Positions 31,855 to 38,917 of a stretch of DNA of 64,000 bases are shown piece by piece. A program made the position numbers and the translations under genes. A model generated the notes under the pieces. It ran no database searches. It was not told the origin of the DNA and saw only the letters and a list, made by a program, of their open reading frames with translations. The stretch is from JADLHS01 sp049840435 (GTDB taxonomy: Bacteria; Verrucomicrobiota; Verrucomicrobiia; Limisphaerales; JADLHS01), in the NCBI GenBank assembly GCA_049840435.1, contig JASGKY010000025.1:185525-249524 (forward strand), written 5' to 3'. Numbering within the stretch: the stretch's first letter is position 1; each line of letters begins with the position of its first letter.

Positions 31855-31924
31855 TGTAGCGGCGCTCTGTGAGCGCCGGTCTTTGCGGACGACTACCGAC
31901 CGGTGGTCACAAACCGCCGCTACA
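31855..31924. repeat. BIME-like paired palindrome
   Basis: The element starts TGTAGCGGCG and ends CGCCGCTACA. Each half is itself a small hairpin (GGCGCTCtgtGAGCGCC; GGTGGTCacaaACCGCC-like). The same ends occur at 52477-52541, so it belongs to a dispersed family. Confidence 0.75.
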
Positions 31925-31953
31925 ATTGAATCCCGCAGCATGAAAACTTGCTT

Positions 31954-32157
31954 GGGGCTGAAAGCCCCGGATGTGACAGCCCGGGCTGAAGGCCCGGGAA
32001 CTGGATTCCGTAAATCATCCCGAGGCCTGAAAGGCCGAAACAAACCACCGGCATCGAACCGAGTTCCGCCCTTTCAGGGCGGACTGATTTCATTGGGCCA
32101 TAACCCGGGCCTCCGCTTCGCGCCAGCCCGGGCTATCACATGACGGGCTTTCAGCCC
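31954..32157. repeat. Cluster of REP-like palindromes (GGGCTGAAAGCCC type)
   Basis: Several short palindromes sit in series: GGGGCTGAAAGCCCC, CCCGGGCTGAAGGCCCGGG, GGCCTGAAAGGCC, CCGCCCTTTCAGGGCGG and GGGCTTTCAGCCC. Copies in both orientations share the loop GAAAG/CTTTC. No coding capacity is apparent. Confidence 0.8.
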
Positions 32158-32313
32158 TGATTTGCCTCGGACGACTTTGTCGTATACCAAAGCATAACAA
32201 ACCATAGTTGCCATCCGTCCTCGCAACATTACTCTCCCAACATCTCACCTTCAGGGCGTTCATCAGGGGTAGGGATAAAACAACCGATTGCAGAACGATA
32301 GCGGACGTGTAGT

Positions 32314-32366
32314 CCCCTCACCTCGTTCCTCTCCCCATCCAGTGGGGAGAGGAACGAGGTGAGGGG
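32314..32366. repeat. Perfect 24-bp inverted repeat with 5-nt loop
   Basis: CCCCTCACCTCGTTCCTCTC plus four bases pairs perfectly with its complement across the loop TCCAG. It sits about 80 nt before the next start codon, so it is more likely a repeated palindromic element than a terminator for any visible gene. Confidence 0.85.
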
Positions 32367-32443
32367 TGCGAAACATCACTTCAGGTTCGACCTTCTTCTG
32401 CATCGCACAACCAACAACAAAAAACACAGAAAGGGATCAGGGC

Positions 32444-33178
32444 ATGAAAATACGTCTGCAAAACCAACTCAACATGGTCGGCGCATGTCTCAACATCGCG
32501 TTCAGTGCCGAACACCGTGCTGTCTGGGAAGGCAACGAACCGGCGGACTTCGCCGCCGACATCACGCAAATCCAGACCGATCACGACAACGTGACCGCCA
32601 AGGCCGCCCAAGCCGAAGTTGCCACCGGCGGGGCCGCCGATGCCAAAGGCGGCGCGGAAACCGCGCTGGAAGAGGCCGCGTTCATCGTCACCCGCGCGCT
32701 GGCCAATCACTTCAAGAAAATCGGTGACCTCGACCGGCTCGGCAAAGTGGACCTGAGTAAAACCGCCATCGTCCGCTTGCGCACCCAGGAACTCGCCAAC
32801 AAAGCTACCGCCATCCGCGACATCGCCACCGTGGCGCAGACCGAACCCAACGCCGCCCAACGGGGCGTGACTCCAGCCCGCGTTGCCGCCCTCACGACCG
32901 CCATCAACAACTTCACCGGGGTGATGAGTTCCCCGCGTGGCCAGATCGTGAACCGGAGCGCGTTGTTGCGCGAAGTGGAAACCGACGTCGCCGCGCTCGT
33001 CGAACGCGTGAGCGATCTCGATGATTTGGTCGTGCAATTCGACGGCACGGAAGCGGGCCAACGCTTCATCGAAACCTGGAAACGCGCCCGCATCATCGTG
33101 GACCTCGGCGGCGGTGGAAGTAACGGCGAGACCACGCCAACAACTCCGACTCCATCCCCTGCCCCCGCAGCGCACTGA
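32444..33178 (+). CDS. Conserved hypothetical alpha-helical protein
   Basis: A 244-residue protein from ATG 32444, with AGGGATCAGGGC just upstream; an earlier in-frame GTG-type start at 32366 lies inside the palindrome and is unlikely. It is rich in alanine and charged residues with long helical stretches ('NLVTAKAAQAEVATGG'-like region, 'LLREVETDVAALVERVSDLD'). It ends in a Pro/Thr-rich tail after 'IVDLGGGGSNGE'. No signal peptide, membrane segment or catalytic motif is visible. I do not recognise the family. A good terminator follows, so it is a single-gene unit. Confidence 0.65.
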   Translation: MKIRLQNQLNMVGACLNIAFSAEHRAVWEGNEPADFAADITQIQTDHDNVTAKAAQAEVATGGAADAKGGAETALEEAAFIVTRALANHFKKIGDLDRLGKVDLSKTAIVRLRTQELANKATAIRDIATVAQTEPNAAQRGVTPARVAALTTAINNFTGVMSSPRGQIVNRSALLREVETDVAALVERVSDLDDLVVQFDGTEAGQRFIETWKRARIIVDLGGGGSNGETTPTTPTPSPAPAAH

Positions 33179-33207
33179 CGCAAACAATCCTCAGCCACAG
33201 AAACAAG

Positions 33208-33235
33208 GCGGCCTCTGGAGAAATCCAGAGGCCGC
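33208..33235 (+). terminator. Rho-independent terminator
   Basis: A perfect 12-bp stem GCGGCCTCTGGA with a GAAA tetraloop, followed by TATTT, 30 nt after the stop of the preceding gene. Confidence 0.85.
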
Positions 33236-33306
33236 TATTTCTCGGCGTGACAATCGACCGCGGCAGCAGTCACACTCCGCTGCGGTTTTAATCAGAAGGC
33301 AATTTT

Positions 33307-34735
33307 ATGAATTGGGAAAAACTCTTAAATCCAAATCGGCCTGGGGATACGACTCAAAAGAAACCCGATCACCGCGTCCAATTCGAACGTGATTACGATC
33401 GCACTGTGTTTTCAACACCCGTGCGCAGACTACAAGACAAGACTCAAGTATTTCCATTGGACCCAAACGACTCTGTTCGGACCCGCCTGACTCATTCACT
33501 TGAAGTTTCAACAATAGCCCGAGGCCTAGCTCGATCTGTGAGCATAAAACTGATTGAAAAGGGTATAATAACCGACATTGAGATGGGGCGAAAAATTGAG
33601 GCCATCGCCGCCACCTGTGGCCTTCTTCATGATTTAGGAAACCCGCCTTTTGGTCATTCAGGTGAGGATGCTATTATCAATTGGTTTAAAAACCTTCAAG
33701 CTACTGACAAAGCAGTCGAAGCACTCGGGAAAGAAACCTCTTTCGAACAAGATTTTTCTCAATTTCAGGGCAATGCACAAACATTAAGGCTAATCACAAA
33801 ATTGCAGCTTCTCGCAAAGCCTGAAGGATTAAACCTAACATTCGGAACATTATCGGCTTCGATGAAATACATTTCGAATTCATTGGAAGCAAAGGAAGAG
33901 TGCGCTAAGCCTAAACAAAATAGACGGCACGCCAATTCGAAGCTCGGCTATTTTTCATCAGAGAGCAGCATTGTTCAGAGAATCAGGGAGGAAACCGGCA
34001 CTGGCCCGCATAGAAACCCGATTACATTCTTGGTCGAGGCCGCCGACGATATGGCATATTCGGTTGTTGATATCGAAGATGCCACATCGAAAAGGAATCA
34101 TCGGCTGGATAAAACTCAAAGAACTTTTGGAAAAAAAGCTTAGCAAAATTCACCCGGTGTTGAGCAGAGCATATCTCGAAACGTATAAAATTTTAGGTAT
34201 TGAGCACGACAGCAAAGGGAATTATGACGATGAAAAATATGATGACAAAATTTACGTCCGAGCCTTCCGAACAGCTGTCATTGGACTCGGAGTCTTTATG
34301 GTGACAGAAAAGTTTATGCAAAAACACGACGATATTCTTGCAGGTAATTATCATAAGGAAATCATCTATGATGATCAGGTAGGTGAAGACATCGGCGCTG
34401 TTATCAAGGCATGTAAAGCAATTGGAAGCGAACGCATTTATAGCACAGACCCAAATCTGAAGTTGGAATTGATGGGACGCTTTATCATAGGAGATTTGTT
34501 GACGTTTTTTTGGGAAGGCGCAGGAAAATATGACAAAAAAAACACCGGAACAAAGTTTGAGGGGAAAATCTCCTCTCTTTTATCTGATAATTATAAAGAT
34601 GTCTTTGACCGTGCGCGGCAATCAAATCCTGAAATCCCATTGACGTATTTACAAATTCAGCTCGTAGTTGATTACGTATGTGGCATGACAGACACATTTG
34701 CCCGAACACTTCACAAAGAGCTAAAAAATTGTTAG
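33307..34735 (+). CDS. dgt: dGTPase-like HD-domain dNTP triphosphohydrolase (one frameshift)
   Basis: About 476 residues of the Dgt family, which cleaves dNTPs to deoxynucleosides and tripolyphosphate. Conserved pieces are 'DYDRTVFSTPVRRLQDKTQV', 'RTRLTHSLEVSTIARG' (metal His), 'CGLLHDLGNPPFGHSGE' (HD pair) and 'VEAADDMAYSVVDIEDA' (second metal Asp). The frame changes near 34,090, after which 'KGIIGWIKLKELLEKKL' continues the protein. Base composition is clearly AT-richer than neighbours. The next gene starts 1 nt after this stop, so the pair is translationally coupled. It may be housekeeping or, given context, an anti-phage nucleotide-depletion enzyme. Confidence 0.85.
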
Positions 34736-34736
34736 C

Positions 34737-35717
34737 GTGAGCGATTCACCACACGAAATCCTTAAAGAACGATTCCACCGCTTCCTTCATCGCCGCAAAG
34801 ACGACGGCAAAGTAGTAGATGAAATCGCTCGTCAATTCCGGTCGCGTGGCTGGACAGTTTTCGCTTTCGGCGGCACCCCGAGAGGCGTTTACGATTCTCG
34901 AAAAACATACACACCGAGAGATTTAGATTTGGTCTTTGAAGATGACCATTTCGAATCCTTCGAATCCGCTTACTCCAAAAACATCCTCCGGAAAAATAAT
35001 TTTGGCGGAATTAAACTCCAAATCCAACACGTCGTCATCGATGCCTGGCCATTGTCAGCAACGTGGGCATTCCGTAATGGTTACGTTAAAAACCCCTCTT
35101 GGAACAATTTGCCTGCAACCACCTTTCTTAATCTAGATGGCATCATTATCGAGTTCGCTCCGCAGGTGCTAAAAAATCGGGTAATTTATGAAAGTAATTT
35201 TTTTAGTGGGTGGAATTCAAAGACATTGGAAATCAATTTAGTACAAAATCCATTCCCCGCGGTTTGCGTGGCCAGAACCCTGACAATTTCTCGAAACTTC
35301 GGCTTTTTGATCTCTGCTGGCCTAGCCTTTTATTTGTATGAAATACTGAACAAAATCGCATTTTCTTCTATTGAAGGTGCGCAAAGAAAGCATTACGGCC
35401 AGGTCAAATTCGAGTTTAAGGAATTGAGACAAATCGGAAGAAAAATTGAAAAATATTTGTCAGGAAACATTACTAAACCTCTAGCCTTGTTCCCTCCGAG
35501 GCTTAGTCAACCGGACTTATTCGAATCCGTTAAACAATTGCCGCTCCTGGACTACACCAACATACCTTTAGTAACAAAAAGTTCTAAAAAATGCTTAGAT
35601 AGCAATTCTGGCGAGTCCTTTATTGCAAATCTGGCTCAAACCGGATTTGAGTTCATGGATGGAGGAAGCAAAAATCCCGTTACCAATAAGCGGCTGCGGC
35701 CAGCGGATTTGAAATAA
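34737..35717 (+). CDS. Predicted polymerase-beta-type nucleotidyltransferase
   Basis: A 326-residue protein starting GTG 34737, directly behind dgt. Residues 41-66 ('VFAFGGTPRGVYDSRKTYTP', then 'RDLDLVFED') match the nucleotidyltransferase pattern G-G...D-x-D (G45-G46, D62, D64). A third carboxylate is likely at D102 ('VVIDAWPL'). The rest, including a helix-rich C-terminal half, is not recognised. Nucleotidyl transfer to a small molecule, tRNA or protein is possible. Low GC and coupling to dgt suggest joint transfer and function. No antitoxin-like partner is evident. Confidence 0.6.
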   Translation: MSDSPHEILKERFHRFLHRRKDDGKVVDEIARQFRSRGWTVFAFGGTPRGVYDSRKTYTPRDLDLVFEDDHFESFESAYSKNILRKNNFGGIKLQIQHVVIDAWPLSATWAFRNGYVKNPSWNNLPATTFLNLDGIIIEFAPQVLKNRVIYESNFFSGWNSKTLEINLVQNPFPAVCVARTLTISRNFGFLISAGLAFYLYEILNKIAFSSIEGAQRKHYGQVKFEFKELRQIGRKIEKYLSGNITKPLALFPPRLSQPDLFESVKQLPLLDYTNIPLVTKSSKKCLDSNSGESFIANLAQTGFEFMDGGSKNPVTNKRLRPADLK

Positions 35718-35777
35718 TGCAATTGTCCCGCTGACGGTAAAAGCCACCCGAGGCCTATAGCAGGAGTGGAAACTAGC

Positions 35778-36635
35778 ATGAACGAATCCGACCTAACACA
35801 ACTCCTACAGCAAAGCGAAAGTGAAACCCTTGATTTCAAAAGCCAGCAATATAAATACGCTGGCGCTGATGCTAGCGATGAATCAAAGAGCAAATTACTC
35901 AAGGATATCATTGCCATGGCCAATGTGCGGAAGAATTCTCCCCGTCATATTCTGATTGGCGTTGATGAACACCTTCAACCCGAAAAACGTGTTTGTGGTG
36001 CAGATGCGACACTAGATGATGCGGATATTCAGCAGTTCGTGAATAAGAAGACAAACCGCCCGGTTTCATTTCTCGTTAAGAACATTTTCTACAAGGCTCT
36101 GCGTGTTACGGTCATTCAAATCGAAAGCACCCAGAAATGGCCCATCTTCGTAAACCAGACCTACGGAGGAGTGAAGTCTAATGTTATTTATGTACGACGC
36201 GGCAGCAGCACAGAAGAACTAAGCCCCGATGCGCTCTTGGAATTGGCACATGAAGAAGAAAATCAGAAAGAGGAAGCAGCCAAACGAGAAGCTGAATCCC
36301 GATTCCGGCACAAGTTCTCTAAGTTTCTGCCCGGGTTTGAAAATCGTATAACGCTCCTCAGAAGTCGGACTTCGACACAGGCTTTTGACAATGTGCATGA
36401 ATCACGGCTTCCATTCCGCGAGCTAGAGGAGTTTTCTAAGCAAGCCGAAGCGCTCAGATTAGATGATGAATTTTGCGACCAACTCAGCGACGCTGTGCGT
36501 GCAACGTCAAGTATAGAGGAATTCATCGGTAAGGGGGCTGACCACATCAATGAATACCGCACAAATTTCCACCTTATAATTGATAACTTGCGACAAACGG
36601 TGTCTCAGCTGACGCAGAAATACGCAAAGCCGTAA
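35778..36635 (+). CDS. AlbA_2/Schlafen-type ATP-binding domain protein
   Basis: From ATG 35778, 285 residues; a GTG at 35766 is an alternative, and AGGAG lies at 35762. The first ~170 residues match the AlbA_2 (divergent AAA-4/Schlafen N) domain: 'SESETLDFKSQQYKY', 'SKLLKDIIAMANVR', 'PRHILIGVDEHLQP' and 'IYVRRGSSTEELSP'. A coiled-coil-like charged stretch follows ('EEENQKEEAAKREAESRF'), then an unrecognised helical C-terminus. Such proteins are common in defence islands and mobile elements, with nuclease or regulatory roles proposed for relatives. It is 60 nt downstream of the nucleotidyltransferase gene and equally AT-rich. Confidence 0.75.
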   Translation: MNESDLTQLLQQSESETLDFKSQQYKYAGADASDESKSKLLKDIIAMANVRKNSPRHILIGVDEHLQPEKRVCGADATLDDADIQQFVNKKTNRPVSFLVKNIFYKALRVTVIQIESTQKWPIFVNQTYGGVKSNVIYVRRGSSTEELSPDALLELAHEEENQKEEAAKREAESRFRHKFSKFLPGFENRITLLRSRTSTQAFDNVHESRLPFRELEEFSKQAEALRLDDEFCDQLSDAVRATSSIEEFIGKGADHINEYRTNFHLIIDNLRQTVSQLTQKYAKP

Positions 36636-36684
36636 TAAATCCGGCGTCTGGATTGCCAGACCGGCACTACTGGCGTCGCCAATC

Positions 36685-36765
36685 TTGGCCACGTCCAACA
36701 AGACAAAGCAGCTCCTTATCATGCGTTATTGCGGCCGCGTCACCGCCGCCCACGTGAACACCTGA
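36685..36765 (+). pseudogene. Truncated remnant of a paralogue of the gene at 41752
   Basis: Twenty-six codons read 'LATSNKTKQLLIMRYCGRVT' then AAHVNT and stop. They align with residues 3 onward of the gene at 41752 ('LVTSNPAKQLLVMRYCDRVT'). The similarity also extends upstream of the start (ACTGGCGTC against AGTGGCGTC). It is cut off just before the convergent stop of the EamA gene. It marks the right border of the AT-rich island. Confidence 0.75.
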
Positions 36766-36768
36766 TCC

Positions 36769-37854
36769 TCAATGCGTGTGCCGATGGTGAATATCCGGGT
36801 AATGGGGATGGGCATGGGTCAGTTCCTCATGGCGGTGCGGATGCGAATGCGTGTCTCCCGGTGGATCATTGGGAGTATGGCGATGTTGATGATGTTCGTC
36901 GTGTGTATGTAAATGTTCGTGTTCCAAAGGCGCATGGCGATGCGCGTGCGCGTGGCGCTCGGTCAGATGCAGCCATACTCCGCAGCCCATCAAGGCTGCC
37001 GCGATCCAGAACCCGGCCGTTACGACATCGCCCAGGAAAAGAATCGCAGCGGCAGCGCCGACAAACGGGGCGGTTGAAAAATATGCCCCCGTGCGGGCCG
37101 TGCCGATGTGCCGCAACGCGAGAACGAACAGCGTCAGGCTCAATCCATATCCGAAGAAGCCGATCAGCCCGACTTTGACCAACACGATTGCGGATGGCAA
37201 TTTCGCACCGAGAGCCATTCCGAGCGTGGTATTCATGCCGCCAGCGACCAGCCCTTTCCACAGGGCGATCCGCACCGGATCGGCGGCGGACACTTTGCGC
37301 GTGAGATTGTTGTCGATCGCCCAGGCGAAACACGCGCCGAGAATCGCCAGCGCGCCCAGGGGCAGGCCGGTCGCGGGTTTTCCGAGCCACGACAGACACA
37401 CGCCACCCACAGCAATCAGAGCCATGCCCCAGGCGATGCGGGCGTCGAAGTTCTCTTTGAAGACGAACCACGCGAGCAACGCGGTGAAGACTCCTTCCAA
37501 GTTCAACAGCAGCGACGCGCTAGAGGCCGGAGTCTGCGCCAGTCCCCACATCAGCAGCAACGGACCAAACACGCCGCCAGCCATGACCGCACCAGCCAGC
37601 CATGGCACATCGGCTCGTTTCAAGGCGGCCTCGCGCGGACCATGCCGCCCGCGAACCTGTCGAAGGAGCGAGTATGCACCCAGGCCGATGCCTGACCCGA
37701 GATAGAGCAGTCCCGCGAGCAACACCGGATGGACGAGGGGCGATACCTGTTTTGCCAGCGGCGTGCTCAGACCGAACAACGCCGCGGCCACTAACGCATA
37801 GCCGACGCCCTGCCAGTTGGGCCGGGATTTGTCGCTGCTACTTGGCAAACTCAT
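36769..37854 (-). CDS. EamA/DMT-family permease with histidine-rich C-terminus
   Basis: 361 residues from ATG 37854 (MSLPSSSDKS). About ten membrane helices are arranged as two EamA repeats ('GVGYALVAAALFGLSTPLAK' and 'LGACFAWAIDNNLTRKVS'). The last ~60 residues are extraordinarily His-rich, with more than 20 histidines alternating with D/E/P/T, ending 'HHRHTH'. A tail like this binds transition metals such as Ni, Co or Zn. The gene overlaps the stop of the beta-propeller gene by 17 nt, so it is cotranscribed with that gene and the HupE-TonB receptor. It may import, export or buffer the metal; direction cannot be read from sequence. Confidence 0.85.
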   Translation of the reverse strand: MSLPSSSDKSRPNWQGVGYALVAAALFGLSTPLAKQVSPLVHPVLLAGLLYLGSGIGLGAYSLLRQVRGRHGPREAALKRADVPWLAGAVMAGGVFGPLLLMWGLAQTPASSASLLLNLEGVFTALLAWFVFKENFDARIAWGMALIAVGGVCLSWLGKPATGLPLGALAILGACFAWAIDNNLTRKVSAADPVRIALWKGLVAGGMNTTLGMALGAKLPSAIVLVKVGLIGFFGYGLSLTLFVLALRHIGTARTGAYFSTAPFVGAAAAILFLGDVVTAGFWIAAALMGCGVWLHLTERHAHAHRHAPLEHEHLHTHDEHHQHRHTPNDPPGDTHSHPHRHEELTHAHPHYPDIHHRHTH

Positions 37855-38821
37855 AAATGCGGATTTCCGCGTCCTGTCCGGTTCGTTGCGGGACGGCGAG
37901 AAACAGCCGGTCCAGTTCCGCGGAGAAAAACGACGTTCGCGCCCCGGCTCGCGTCGGGACTTGTTCCAAGGTTTCGTACGTGTCGCGATCCTTTTGAGCG
38001 ACCACGTCAATGAACCCAGCGCCACAGGAAATGTAGATACGCTGGCGCTTGGCGTCGTAAAACAGATCGTCCGTATCGCCGGAAATGGTATGCACTTTGA
38101 TGAGTCTGCCGCTTTCGGCATCGGCAATCACCAGCCAGGGCGGTTGCCGGCCACCGATGAAGAGCCGCCGATGGGTTTCATCGAGCGCCATGGGGAAATT
38201 GGCCGTCACCTTTTCAAAATGCCATTCGGCGACAACCTTCTGTTGCGCCCGGTCAACCACCGCCACCTGTTTGGTGTCCGGCACGTTCACGAAGATCTGG
38301 TTGTTATCAGTGGCGAGTTGAAAAGACTCCGGATGACCTTTGAGAGGAATATCACCGATGCGTTTCATTTTCGCCGCATCAATCACCGCGAGAGCGCCGT
38401 CTCCGTAGCCTGCATAGATGTGCCGGTGGGTGGCATCGAAGCGAAGATTGTCCGCATCGTCCAGCGCGCCAATGGATTTGACCAAGGCGTAGTCCGCACC
38501 ATCGAGGAACTTCACCGTGCCATCGGAGCCGTTGGCCACCACGATCTCGTTTTGTTCCGGGAGATAAAGCACTCCGGTAGGCATGCGCATACCGGTGACG
38601 CTTTTCAGTCGCTGGCCCGCAGCGAGATCAATCACTTCCAAGGTGTCATTGCCAAGCGCGGCGACAAACAACCGCTTCCCTTTCGCATCCAACGCGAAGT
38701 GGTCGAAGCGGCCTTTGACACCCGGAAGCGGAATGATTTTGCTCAAGATCAGCGCCGAATCCGCTTCCGCCCGGAGCGCGAACGCGAGAACCGCGAGGAG
38801 CAGCAACGTGAGATTTTTCAT
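37838..38821 (-). CDS. YncE-like secreted beta-propeller protein
   Basis: 327 residues with a signal peptide (MKNLTLLLLAVLAFALRAEA). About seven blades of the YVTN/YncE type follow, such as 'GKRLFVAALGNDTLEVIDLA', 'EQNEIVVANGSDGTVKFLDG' and 'QIFVNVPDTKQVAVVDRAQQ'. It is expected in the periplasm. It lies between the TonB-receptor fusion upstream (97-nt gap) and the His-rich permease downstream (overlap). A periplasmic metal- or ligand-binding step in the same uptake pathway is inferred. Confidence 0.8.
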   Translation of the reverse strand: MKNLTLLLLAVLAFALRAEADSALILSKIIPLPGVKGRFDHFALDAKGKRLFVAALGNDTLEVIDLAAGQRLKSVTGMRMPTGVLYLPEQNEIVVANGSDGTVKFLDGADYALVKSIGALDDADNLRFDATHRHIYAGYGDGALAVIDAAKMKRIGDIPLKGHPESFQLATDNNQIFVNVPDTKQVAVVDRAQQKVVAEWHFEKVTANFPMALDETHRRLFIGGRQPPWLVIADAESGRLIKVHTISGDTDDLFYDAKRQRIYISCGAGFIDVVAQKDRDTYETLEQVPTRAGARTSFFSAELDRLFLAVPQRTGQDAEIRIYEFAK

Positions 38822-38917
38822 GGTGGCAGCATCAGTTTATGCGGGGACCAAAATACATCTGCAAGAACTCTCGTGACCTCGATTCCTTCGGGTCAAATCA
38901 TGCTGCGTTTCCCCACA

